Positions 32,701-44,776 of a DNA stretch of 64,000 bases are shown one piece after another (within the stretch, counting starts at the first letter, position 1; the number at the start of each line of letters is the position of its first letter). The stretch is from Rotaria sp. Silwood1. Its lineage: Eukaryota; Rotifera; Eurotatoria; Philodinida; Philodinidae. The notes under the pieces were generated by a model. It did not search any database. It saw only the letters and a list, made by a program, of their open reading frames with translations, and was not told the origin of the DNA. The stretch spans positions 69,849 through 133,848 of the forward strand of contig CAJNOP010000327.1 of the NCBI GenBank assembly GCA_905250075.1. The letters are read 5' to 3'. Both the position numbers and the translations under genes were made by a program.

Positions 32701-33931
32701 TTAATAATCCACATGTGAATAGCATAACTGTTAAAACTTTTAGAAGCCAGTTGATCGAAGATAATCGAATCGCATCTGGATAAATCACGGACACTATCAG
32801 CTTTCCAAATTTACAGCGCGTAGTATATTATACGATCAATTACATATGACTAAAGGTAGTTTACGTTAATATCGCATTCTCTAACAGTATGTGAACGACG
32901 TATCCACTATACCTAGAATCATCATTAATAGTTAGTTATTCATCTTTAGAACGACGAGTCCATTCATATACCGTAGTATGTGATAGAGTAGTATCACTGT
33001 AAACTATCCCCATATATTCATAGATATTGAATGACAACTAGCCTTTCAAAGCATTAATCTTTGCCCCAGTTTTTAGTTTTTCATCAGTGTATAAACAGTG
33101 GTCGAAAATCTATTTCGATATTTTCGTATGTATGTATAATTCAACTGAGCTTATGATATCTATAGATAGAAGACTGTATGAACTATGCGCAGACAATGAT
33201 ACAAATACAGCAGCGCTTCTTATTGTTTTTTAATCAAAATCAGTCCGAAAACTTTTCTAACGGCCCTCGTATTTCTTGAACATAATGATAATGATAAATT
33301 ATGTCCTAGAATAAAATAATCTCACTGTATTTAGCAATAACAGTTATATTGTATTTCACATTTTAATTTTATAGGATATTCTCAAACAACTTATTTATTT
33401 TTTGGATAAAAATTCGAAGTTATTTTGTTTGTTAATTTAGGATTTAAATATATAGCTCTTGGTGATATAATTATATTATTAACATTTGGTCCTATTACAG
33501 TTGTTTATTCATATATGGCACAAGCAGGTCATTATAGTATTTATCCAATATTTTATGCATTACCTTTAACATTAAATACTGAAGCTATACTACATAGCAA
33601 TAATACACGTGATATGAAACATGATAAATCTGTTGGTATATTAACATTACCAATATTACTTGGTAAACGATATTCATATTATCTTTATTGTTTACTTATT
33701 TATTCACCATATATAATAATAATATATATTATGATAAATATATCATGGTATTGTTTTTTACCATTATTAACTATAATTTATGCATATCGTTTATGTGAAG
33801 AATTTAAACATGATCAATTAATTAAATTACCAAATCGAACAGCTCTATTAAATTTTTTACTTGGATTTCTTTATATAATTTCAATTATTATAACAAATAC
33901 AATACGAAAAGAGCAACAATTTCTTTTTTGA
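29733..33931 (+). CDS. UBIAD1: UbiA prenyltransferase domain-containing protein 1
   Basis: Three exons (29733-29914, 29997-30262, 33441-33931) join in phase into 312 residues; the human protein has 338 with a longer N-terminus. This ER/Golgi membrane enzyme transfers geranylgeranyl to menadione to make menaquinone-4; the animal protein also affects sterol regulation through HMG-CoA reductase. Seen here: VRPWSFSTSMMPVLLGSALAY in helix 1 (core RPWSFS), the first Asp-rich motif NLFNTYYDYMHGVD spanning the first splice, FLYTGGIGFKYIALGD across the second splice, and the second Asp motif LHSNNTRDMKHDKSVG. Hydrophobic helices run throughout. An Asn/Asp-rich insert (about residues 70-85) sits after the first motif. 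Intron 2 is 3178 bases, far longer than others here, and holds a mariner-like element. Confidence 0.95.
30263..33440 (+). other. Large second intron of UBIAD1
   Basis: A GT-AG intron of 3178 bases. ORFs at 30401-30706, 31658-31864 and others have no family support. A TTTGACTCAATAAATTATTCA-like segment occurs twice, near 30945 and 31268 (shared core GACTCAATAAATTATTCA). The mariner-like element at 32340-33269 makes up about a third of it. Confidence 0.75.
32340..33269. mobile_element. Mariner-like foldback MITE in UBIAD1 intron 2
   Basis: Long terminal inverted repeats: the left begins CCGAGGCCCGTTAGGAAAG and the right, in reverse complement, begins CGAGGGCCGTTAGAAAAG. TA dinucleotides flank both ends (32338-32339, 33270-33271). 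The arms extend at least 200 bases (about 32340-32550 with 33070-33269), and further inverted blocks occur inside. CGAGGG-type ends and a TA duplication fit the Tc1/mariner superfamily. No transposase ORF. Confidence 0.8.
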
Positions 33932-34166
33932 AAACAACAAAAAAGCAAAAAAAAAAAATCTCATTTCTATATATATAGTTAATTAAAAAAACAAAAAAAA
34001 AAAACCTCATTGTTTTGTTTTCTCGTATAAAACTAGTCGATTTATCTGTTGACTTTATTTATTCTTCAAAAAACAAAAACAAAAAAAAAGATAATAAAAC
34101 ATATTTTAGATATGTTCAAATTTATTTATTAATTTTTAAAAGAAAAATTAATATCTATGTTTTCTC

Positions 34167-36616
34167 ATGTCTACGAATACAATTAAAAATAATGAACAAC
34201 AACAACAAATGAATATCAATCGTTCTTCCTATGCTCATTTACTTGCTGGAGGGTTGGTTAGAATATTGACAAAAAAAAAATAAAAATATGATTTTATTTT
34301 TATAATCTAGTCTTGCTGGTACACTTGGTGCTGTACTAACATGTCCATTAGAGGTTATTAAAACTCGATATCAATCATCAAAAAATGCATTTGCTCAAGA
34401 ACGAAATCATCTTAATTTAAAGTCATCCATGAGTAATACAACTTCTCATCATACGTTCTCAGGTATTAGAAGTCCAAGTATTATGAATTCACTTCGGTAT
34501 AAGTTTTTGTTTTTTTGTTTTTTTTATTTATTTTAAAAATTTCAAAATTTAGGCATATTATCAAATATGAAGGCATTCCAGGTCTTTTTAAAGGTCTTAT
34601 ACCAAATTTGATTGGTGTTGCACCATCACGGTATGAATAAAAGATTTAGTTTTTCTTTTGAGTTATGTTAAAATTAATATTTTAGAGCGATTTATTTTTT
34701 TGCTTATGCAAATACAAAATCATTTTTAGTAGAAGAATTCGAACGAGAAACACCTCTAGTACATATAACATCAGCAGCTGCTGCAGGTAATTCTTAAAAT
34801 AAAATATTACGAATTGATTATTTATATATTTAAGGTATTGCTATGTCTACATGTACAAATCCATTATGGTTTATTAAAACTCGACTTCAAATTGATCAGG
34901 GGTAAGGAATAACATATAAAATGTTTAAAAACAAAACGATTTAGACATGCATTGAATTCAAAAGTTTAGATTTGATACGGACTATCAAGTCTAACCTTCT
35001 GAAATATACACGAATTTGCACTGTAATTGTTCGTTAATGCACGCCTAAAGATATTATTTTTTTTTATAAAGAATTTCTATGAAATTTCTAAAGATTTTCT
35101 TTTTTTATACAAAGAGAAAAAAAAAATCTAACATTAATTTTAATAATAATTTCAACATCTGATAGAAAATCTAAAATACAAAGCTCATTCTTAATTCATT
35201 TTAGGTTCACTTAAAATGTATTTTATAATATCAAGTAACATTAATTCCTTTATTTCTAATATAGATCATAACAAATATTTTCTATTTGTTATGAACTATA
35301 TTAGAAAAATTTATTGCACATATTTTGAATGTAATCAAGAATTTCAATTATATTATAGATATAGATATATATTTTATAAAATCATTATTTATTTATTTTA
35401 GAAATCTTCGTGCAATTGATCTTATACGAAATGTTTATCGTGAAAATGGTATTTGGGGTTTTTATAAAGGTATAAGATAATGAATTTTACATTAAAAAAA
35501 AAAAAAGCAAAATTTCAATGTTGTTGTTGTTTTTTTTTATCTTTATTTAAATAAATTCAAGGTATATCGGCATCATATGTTGGTGTATCAGAAACAATAG
35601 TTCATTTTGTAATTTATGAACAAATAAAAGCACAATTACAATTAATGCAAACACGTCAAAATCGTTTAATGGATGAAACAGGTTTATATAGTTTTCTATC
35701 TTATATAATATCTGCAGCATGTTCAAAAACATTTGCAACAACATTATGTTATCCTCATGAAGTTGTTCGAACACGTTTAAGAGAAGAGGGTATTAAATAT
35801 CGAACATTTATGCAAACATTAAAAACAGTTTATTATGAAGAAAATTTTGCTGGATTATATCGTGGTTTATTAACACATCTTATTCGACAAATTCCAGTAA
35901 GAAAATAATTCTGTCGGTTTTCATGACCACCGTTAAATTGAAAAATCACTTATAGTAGTTCAGGACACATCCAATACTAACGACACCTTTGTCAAGTTGA
36001 TAATGCCAACATATTTGGAAATTAACTTATGTAAAATTCTTTCTAATAGTCAAGGTCTGATTGTTACTGAATCTTGTATATTTGATAATTGACGTTATTG
36101 CTTGGTTCGCATCGAATATTCATCGTTTGAATAAAAAAATCTTTTACGAAATCTCGATCTGTTTTTCGTTAAGGAAAATTTTACTAAATAAAAATTAGCA
36201 CTTAGTTCTTCATTAGACACAATATCATCTTTGAAAAAAAAACACGAAATATTCTTCGCATTGCATGATGTGGTTACGGTGTTTTACTTCTAGGAAAGTT
36301 ACATGTTGATGACATCACATTGAATTATTTTCCAAAGGTTTAAGTCTCTATAAAATGATATAAGTGACTTTTCAATTTAAAAATGTGATTCAGAATCCTT
36401 TATTCTAAATTATTTTTTTTTTAATATTTTAATATATAGAATACAGCAATTATGATGAGTACGTATGAACTTGTTATTGCATTTCTTTCATCAAATTCAA
36501 GTATGTCAACATCATCATCATCATCATCGGTTGAAATAACAACTTTACAAACAAAAAAAGTTCTATTAAATCATGTTGATGTCGAAGCAAATGCAGTAAA
36601 TGAATCCGAGTTATAA
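34167..36616 (+). CDS. SLC25A36: Mitochondrial pyrimidine nucleotide carrier (SLC25A33/36 family)
   Basis: Eight exons (34167-34252, 34311-34496, 34553-34630, 34686-34786, 34835-34901, 35402-35469, 35562-35896, 36440-36616) join in phase into 365 residues. It has three mitochondrial carrier repeats with their signatures: CPLEVIKTR, NPLWFIKTRLQ and YPHEVVRTRLREEGIKY. The Trp in repeat 2 and the LREEG text with GLYRGLLTHLIRQIP point to the SLC25A33/36 branch, which exchanges pyrimidine nucleotides (UTP, CTP, dNTPs) across the inner mitochondrial membrane. It is longer than the ~311-321-residue human proteins through a Ser/His-rich insert after the first signature and a low-complexity C-terminal tail (Ser run plus VEITTLQTKK). 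It starts 235 bases after the UBIAD1 stop on the same strand. Whether it is the 33 or 36 orthologue cannot be settled by eye. Confidence 0.93.
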
Positions 36617-37344
36617 ATAGTTAAATATTTTCCGTAGTTTTGTATATTTAAGTACAAAAAAAAGTAACCTAGATTAGTTGTTCATATCACTTCGTTTCAT
36701 AAAAATTTTATTTCTATAACAACTTTGATATTTTTTTTTTTTTTATTTTGTTCTTATACCGGTGTATGTGAAAAAACATAATGTTGTAACTTGCTTTAAC
36801 AAACTGAATATCATATACATATATATATTTTCTTTTTTTGTGTGTTTAATTGAAAAACGGGTGCTCGTTTTTTCATCTAGTTATTTGCTAAATATTGAAA
36901 GTTGTTTTTTCTTGTGCCAAAAATGACTGTTCGGTTTGTTTTTTTTTCTTTGTTTTACATTACACATTTGTTTTGGTATTTTAGTATGTGAATTTTTTTG
37001 TGTTTTGATAATTGTGAACGTTTGATTATATTTTGACATACATATTTCACAAAATGAAAAAAAAAAACAATCAATCAATCGAACGATTACGAGATTTTAT
37101 ATGAATAGATATATTTAAATAAAAAGATATTAATTTATAACTAAAGATTTCTATTCGAACTATGATAACAACAAAAGTCATATACTCGAAAAAGAACATT
37201 TTATTAAATAAAAATTTCAATGTGAAACAAAGCTGAGTGATTAAATAGGACCGTTCTGGTGTTCTGATCTGGCATTGATGAGACAAATCACTTTTCAAAA
37301 GAAATGATGTTTAAATTTTATGAATAATTAGAAATGTCTAGAAT
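36617..37344. other. Intergenic stretch after SLC25A36
   Basis: AT-rich with T-runs. No gene was recognised; ORFs at 36881-37078 and 37071-37298 lack support. Confidence 0.5.
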
Positions 37345-37742
37345 TTAGTGGCGGATCCAGGATATTTTAGTATGCTGGATTTCATCTTTAGAGCATGGGA
37401 TCCAGATGAAACTTATAGAGATATGATATTGGACTCAAATGATGAGTTTTTATCGAAAGATTTTTGCAATAGGAGTTTGCGAAAAAAATTAGCANNNNNN
37501 NNNNNNNNNNNNNNNNNNNNNNNNNNNNNNNNNNNNNNNNNNNNNNNNNNNNNNNNNNNNNNNNNNNNNNNNNNNNNNNNNNNNNNNNNNNNNNTGCTAA
37601 TTTTTTTCGCAAACTCCTATTGCAAAAATCTTTCGATAAAAGCTCATCGTTTGAGTCCAATATCATACCTCTATAAGTTTCATCTGGATCCCATGCTCTA
37701 AAGATGAAATCCAGCATAGTAAAAAATCCTGGATCTGCCACT
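37345..37742. mobile_element. Palindromic MITE interrupted by a scaffold gap
   Basis: Left arm about 37345-37494 (TTAGTGGCGGATCCAGGATA...) and right arm 37595-37742 (...AATCCTGGATCTGCCACTA) are nearly perfect reverse complements right up to the gap edges (AGCA and TGCT). TAGAATT occurs just outside both ends, but offset, so a target duplication is uncertain. The AGTGGCGGATCCAGG end recalls hAT-type terminal repeats. The two ORFs spanning it are arm translations through N. Confidence 0.8.
37495..37594. other. Scaffold gap of 100 N
   Basis: Exactly 100 unknown bases at the centre of the palindrome. A round 100 usually means a gap of unknown size. Confidence 0.99.
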
Positions 37743-38634
37743 ACAGTAGAATTGTTTAGTTTTTCGCAGACTCTTCGTTCTCGACATATCAAAATTGCAC
37801 TGAATTCTTCAACAAAAAACTATCGTCTACCTCATATCACATTGAAAATCGACTTTTAACTTCAAACTTTGCATAACATTAATACACAAGAAAGTTTCGA
37901 ATATATAATATCTTATGATAAGAGATATTAGATAAGTTACAACTTGTACAGATGCATTATACATGTTACAGTAATCATGAAATTTGAAAGAATTAATTCA
38001 ATCTTCGAACGGACGCCACAAAGTCATGAACGAGACTAATCGTTTTGATCCTAGTTGAGGTTTTTTGCAAGACTCGCATTACCTCTAATAGTCTTCATCT
38101 TGGAGATTTATTACTTTGTTTAATTCACTAACATTTCGTTTATTCTACATGTTTGTATCACTCTATTGTTACCGAAGTAGTCATATCTCAATAATTTTCT
38201 CATAAACTATTAGAATATATGAGTCATGAAAATGTGACATTTGATCTGATCATGTTTTTGGAACCATCTTGCCACATTGGTCGTATACATCTTAGTTCAG
38301 CTCTACTATCAAAATATACATTGGTCAATGAAATCTATATATGGCTAACTATGATCAAGGTGTCTAAAAATCAAAGTGAATATTTATTTATCTTCTGATT
38401 GAAAAGTGTTAATTCAACTTTTTGAATAAATTTTATCGATATATTAACAAGAGAAATCATAGAAGAAAAAAACTTTTTGTTTTTTTAATGAGCAATTATG
38501 TTGTTCATATGGAAGGAAAGATAAACTTCACATAATGCTTATCTCTTTCGTTCACATAGAAACAATCGTATTATTAATAGTATAACATCTCACATCATTT
38601 GTATTATTATTCATTCAACAAAAAAAAACAAAGA
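37743..38634. other. Intergenic stretch before the guanylate cyclase gene
   Basis: No gene recognised. The cyclase promoter is expected here, but no core motif is convincing. Confidence 0.45.
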
Positions 38635-41600
38635 ATGTTCATCCTGGTAATATAGATGTTAATATATACTTCTTTCTAATTTAATATAATAATTTTTTAT
38701 TAAATAGTTTATAATTACAAGTTTTTTTATTACATGTTTGACATGGCATAATATGGATAATAGTCGATTTCATTGTTGGCCATCAAATGCATCATCAATA
38801 TTAACAGAAACACTTGCACAACATGGTTATAATTGTAAAGGTAAATGTAAATATTTTCATTGTTTTTTTTTCATGTGAAATAATATGAATAATACAGGTG
38901 TTGACGTAAATTGGATTCAACCTCCACCAAAACAAGGTAAATTTTGTTTTTCAAATTTAATCATTTTTAGTTTTATTCTATAAATTTTAATTTGTATATT
39001 ATAGTTACTCAAGATGTTCCATTTAATGTATCATATTCAATTGATTTATCATCTGAATTCTTTGATTGGGCAATTTATCAATTACCTAAACCATTATATA
39101 AGTTTGTATTCTTCATGTTCTATTAAACAAAAAAAAAAAAAACGTTTTTCTTTGATTAGATTATCAAATCAAACGATGAATAGTAGTCAAGCATGGTATC
39201 ATTGGTGTACAACACATGAATCTACTGTTGATCCTACTGATCCAAGAATTGAATCTGATGCATGTATATGGCATATTAATATACATGCATGTACACTTGG
39301 ACGTACTGTTCCATATTGTGGACCTTGGTAAATTTTCTTTTTTTTTGAAATACGATTAAAGATCGTATATGAATAACGTCTTGTTATCATAGGTAGTAGA
39401 GCGAAAAATGGAAAAATTTTTTAAATGATGACAAGAGAGTGAAATAAGGAAGAACAATCATTTACTTAGAACAGTGGTAGACGTTGCGAGAGGGAAAGAG
39501 ATAATCTCTTGCCTGCAAGGAATTTTTTTTCGATTTTTCTAAGCAATGAAGACTACTTTGAATAATGAGTTGAGAAAGTATATTCTATCGATAATCTACT
39601 ACTTTCTTTCCAAAACTCTAGAACAGATATTGACTTAGAAGTATTGTTAACACTTTTTTATTAATTTAAAGACAAATAGAATATTGTCAAACTTCATAAT
39701 GTTTTGCAAGACACAAGTGAAAAGAAATGATATACTGAATATTGTTCGTATACTCACTTTTTGTGCTGTTTGTTCAACACTTGTCACCGAAAGCATTCAC
39801 ATTTTCACTTTCTTCGTAATCAAAAAAAAACCGTACAATTAATTAGTTCATCCTATCTAGGCCAAGATGTTTCAAAATCCATGTAGCCCTGTAAATGTAT
39901 CATTTAACACTTGGTTAAATGCAACATTCAGAAAAATACAAGACAACTCTTACTCAAAGAATTTTCGCTTGTCAAATATAACTTCAGGACAAATTCGGTA
40001 AAGTTTTTCAAATATCTGAATCTCTTCAACCCTGAGAGCTCGACCGTCTTTGTTTGTTGAAAATCTTTTATGATAAATACTTTGTTTTTATTTAAGGATT
40101 CCACCAAGTGGTGAAATATATCATAGTTTAGCTTTAGCAGGACCTTCAGCTCGTGGTAAGTTATTATTGAGATTTAAAAAAAAAGAAAAATTTGACAATT
40201 AATATGTAGTTTACGAAAGTACGGTGATTATACCTGTGTTTGGAATCATTGAAATCATTGCACATTTTAAAATTGGTATTGAAGATTGGATTCATATTGC
40301 GTTAGTTAGTTCAAATATACAAGTTAGTCGTAAAGCAAGTATGTAGTTTATTGTCTTGTTTTTTTAGGAATGACAAAATTAAGTTTTTTTTTTAGTTTGT
40401 GGAGATCAATATTGTGATTTAAACTATGAAAATTGTTCAAATTGTCCAATAGATTGTGGTAAATGTCCATTGAAACCTATTCATATTGGTTTAATTACAA
40501 CGGGTTGTGCACTTTTTATTTCTTTATTTATTGGATTTTTTCTAGTAAGTTGAAATATATGAACTATTATTGAATACTTCATTTATGTATTATATATAGT
40601 ATTTTAAAATTCAAGAACAACGTCTTTTATGGGATCCAAGTTGGATTATTGATGTAAAAGAAGTTCAACGTAAGATAAACCAAAAACTAGCAAACAGTAT
40701 AAACATGATTAAAGAATGAAATCAGTAAAACGAATGAGATAGGTCATACCATACAAATTGATTAGTAGAAACATTCAATTGAGTAAATTAATAAGGCATC
40801 TCTTATTTTTGTATTTTTATGTTATGGTCCTCGACTCTTCAGATATTCATTCGTTTGATTTCGAATGAATATTCATAATTGAATACATCTATCATTCAAA
40901 ATAGAAGATTAAAGTATATCGAATCATGTCTGTAACTTGTTTTCAATCTTCAGAGTTGAAAGATGTTCTGAAAATTATTTGCTGTATCATTCTGAGTAAT
41001 ATCAAATAGAATTCGATTTGCTAGTTTTTAAGGATTGAAAAACTAACGATGATTTTCATCTTCAAAAGTTCTTATTGAAAATAAAATTCTTTAAACAAAT
41101 CAATATTTCAATTTCTAATAGAATTCATACTAATTGAAAATAAATTTAATTGAATAATTTTGTTAATCATTACATATATTTTCTTTTTTTTTTAAATAAT
41201 TATCATATTTTATTATTTCAAGCATTTCGTTCACAATATTCAATAAGTTTAACATCATTAAATGATGTAAAAAAGACAAATATTAGTAGACAAACAAGTG
41301 AAACTAATTTAAGTATTACAACAAATTTTTCAAATATTAGTTGTACACAACAAATTTTTTGTCTTGCTGGTTATTTGTAAGTTTTATCAAATTTGTTTTT
41401 GATCCAAAAAAGAAAATTTTATTTTTATTTTTATTTTTTTTAGAAGACATACTTGTGTAGCTATTCGTAAATATAAACATAAACATTTTCAATTAACACG
41501 TCATGTACGTGAACAAGTTCGTCTTGTACGAACATTTAATCATAATAATATTTGTAAATTTATGGGTGCTTCATTATTTCCAAATGAAGTTATTATTTAT

Positions 41601-44600
41601 ATGGAATATATGCCAAAAGGTTCATTACGTGATGTTTTACAAAATGATAAAATACCAATAACATGGGCATTTAGGTAGATAAAAATAAATAAAAATTAAT
41701 AGAAATTTATTTTTATTTTATTAATAGATTTTCATTTGCAATTGATATTTTAAATGGTTTATCATATATACATAGTCGACATCTTATTCATGGACGATTA
41801 AATTCATCAAATTGTGTTGTTGATCAAAGATTAACAATAAAAATTACAGGTAAAATTTTTTTCTTCAAGAACGACAAGGATTTGTATTATAATGCATAAA
41901 TGCTATTAGGATTCATTGTCAAATATTCTTATATTTTTTGTTTTTTTGTTATTTTAGATTATGGTCTTGATGATCTTCGTTTTAATCATATAAGTGTTAA
42001 TTCTTATGTACAATCAATTGAAGCATATAAAAGAGTTTATTATGCACCAGAATTAATATCAATTAATGAATTAAAATTAACTTCTCCAATAGATATTTAT
42101 TCATTTGGTATAATATTAAATGAAATAGCTACACGATCAGAACCATTTGGAGTTAGTTTTTTTTTTTAATTTTAAATCTATAAAATATTTATTTTTTTGA
42201 AGGATGATGATATTGAATCAATAATGAAAATAGGTTATCGACCAAAAATTGCTAAAATGACACATGATATTAATAATGATAATGAAGAAGATTTTTGTCC
42301 ATTACCATCATCATATATTCGAGTTATTAAACAATGTATTATGGAAAATTCATATGATCGTCCAACATGTAAAGATATAGAAAAAAGTTTAAAAAAAATG
42401 TATCCATTACAAATGAGTCCAATTGATTTAATATTTAAAAAAATGTCTTTATATCAAACAAGTCTTGAACAAGCTGTACAATTAAGAACATATGAACTTG
42501 AACAAGAAAAACATAAATCTGAAAATCTTTTATATAGTAAGTATTAAATCAAAAAGAATCAATATCATAAATGTTTTCTTTTTTTTGAATTATTCATTAT
42601 ATTTTACATATATATACTAAAATCACTTTATCATATGGTATAATCATAAGCAATATTTTATTTGATTAATGTGAATAGATTGTTTATAACTAATTAAGTC
42701 GGATCTATTCAATTAATTTGATTAAGATACGATAATTTCAGATGTGTGAGCTATTTGATCAAAAATAAATAAATTACTATAGAAGATGTTGAAAGGTGAA
42801 TATAATAATTTCATAGAGAAGAAATCCAAAAATCGAAAATTAGTAATAACGTAAAATGTAAATAATCTCATACTTTGTCTCTCATCATAAATATTTTGAA
42901 GAAAATTCATTATCTTATTCATATTCCATATTGATTAGGAGATTCATAATTATTTAACAGACCAAAAAAAAAAAACTTTTTCAATATTCATTTCATATGT
43001 TGATATTATTCTAGGTATGTTACCAAAAAGTGTTGCTGAACAATTACGTATTGGTCAAATTGTTACTGCAGAATATTATGATAATTGTACGATATATTTT
43101 AGGTATTTAATTTTATTTTCAATGAAAAAAATTTGTCGTTTTTTTTTTTTTCTTTTATTAGTGATATTGTTGGTTTTACAACTATTGCAAGTCGTTGTAA
43201 ACCTATTGATGTTGTTGAATTTCTTAATCGAGTTTATACAACATTTGATAAAATTATTGATCGTTATGATGTTTATAAAATTGAAACAATTGGAGATGCA
43301 TGTAAATTATATTTAAATAAAAGTTTTTTTTTTTTGTTTTTTTTTGTTTTTTAGATATGGTTGTTTCTGGTGTACCAAAAAAGAATGGTAATGAACATGC
43401 ATATCAAATAGCAACAATGGCACTTGAACTTATTCATCAATCAACAAAAAATTGTATTATACCATATTCAAATAATGAAAAACTTCAAATTCGAGTTGGT
43501 TTACATTCTGGTAAATAAGATTATGATTTCAAATTACAAAATTATTATTATAAATTTATTTAGGACCTGTATGTGCAGGTGTTGTTGGTTCAAAAATGCC
43601 TCGGTAAGAACAAAAAAGAAAAAAACTGTTAGCAGAATCTCTGTGAGATTAAAACACAAAACACAATTTACCCACTGTTATTAATTGTAGAAATATTATT
43701 TTATTTGATCTATTTTGTGAGACATTCCCTTTATCATTAATTGACTTCATGTCTCCAAAAATCCAATAAATAGTTCATATATTATAATGAAATATTGGTT
43801 TGTAATTATATATTAATAAGATTTGTAGAGAAACTATGTCCAATTTTTAGTAAAACATGATCTAAAATGAGTGTTGAACATGAATTCAAACTATAACGAA
43901 TATCTTGATAATTAATTCTGTGAAGATGTTCGTGTTACATATTTTTTCATCTCACAAAGATTATACTTTATAAAAAGAAAAATAGATTAAAATTATATTT
44001 GAATATTTTGTTTTCTTTTTTAAGATATTGTCTTTTTGGTGATACTGTAAATACTGCGTAAATGTTTTTTTCGTTTTCTATCTTATTATTTATGAATTAA
44101 AAAATGATTTATTTAGATCACGAATGGAATCTAATGGTGAAGGTAAAAAAAAAATAAAATTATTTGAATTAATTTTTATAAAAAAAAAAATTATTAATTT
44201 TTAGCAAATAAAATACATATAACAAATGATACAAAAGAATTACTTGATAAAACTAATCGTTTTCTTATTGAAAAACGTGGAAAAATACATATTAAAGTAT
44301 AAAAATTCTATTGAATTAAATTTAAAATTACTTTTTTTTTCAATATTCATTTCTCTAGGGTAAAGGTGATATGGTTAGTTAATTAATATTTTTATTATTT
44401 AAAAATTTAGAAAAAAAAAAACATTCTTTATTTTCTTAGACTACTTATTGGTTACTTGAAGAATTAGAATCAAAAATTGATTGTATTGAAAAAAATTTCT
44501 TATATGTACAACCAAGTAAATAACAAATAATATTATTAATTATTAAAATAATATTCATTTCATTTTTTTATTGTAGTACGACTTCCACCAATACATAAAA

Positions 44601-44776
44601 AAGATATATCATCATCATCATCATTTCTTCTTCCAAGTAAATTTTATAGAATTAAATATAAGAAAATAAAAAAAATTTTTTTTTTTATTTTATTAGATTC
44701 AACTTCGATTTTCATACCTAATCGTTCACCATCACCACGTAAAATAACTACATTCAATTTAATTTCTTTAGAATAA
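38635..44776 (+). CDS. Receptor-type (membrane) guanylate cyclase
   Basis: 26 exons can be joined in phase to 935 residues: 38635-38646, 38708-38840, 38898-38936, 39005-39101, 39160-39327, 39887-39997, 40097-40155, 40210-40338, 40396-40544, 40600-40669, 41223-41376, 41444-41674, 41728-41849, 41958-42151, 42203-42536, 43015-43102, 43162-43301, 43355-43510, 43564-43603, 44025-44057, 44117-44142, 44205-44296, 44359-44373, 44440-44515, 44577-44636, 44697-44776. Order: signal peptide (about 1-18), ectodomain to ~276 with a Cys-rich neck ([12 protein letters not shown]), one membrane helix (~277-301), a kinase homology domain with HGRLNSSNC and DYG in place of HRD and DFG, so a pseudokinase, a dimerisation helix, then the cyclase. 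Cyclase residues present: Asp698 and Asp742 (metal), Glu738 and Cys811 (guanine recognition), Asn818 and Arg822. It should make cGMP from GTP. The ectodomain shows no ANF-receptor fold text that I recognise. The 12-base exon 1 and exon 6 are the least certain. Confidence 0.92.

Noticed and set aside
37348..37792. ORFs running through the N gap on both strands
   Set aside because: They are mirror-image translations of palindrome arms with unknown residues between them.
43424..43684. Overlapping frames in cyclase exons 18-19
   Set aside because: Shadow frames of the catalytic exons, which join in phase in another frame.
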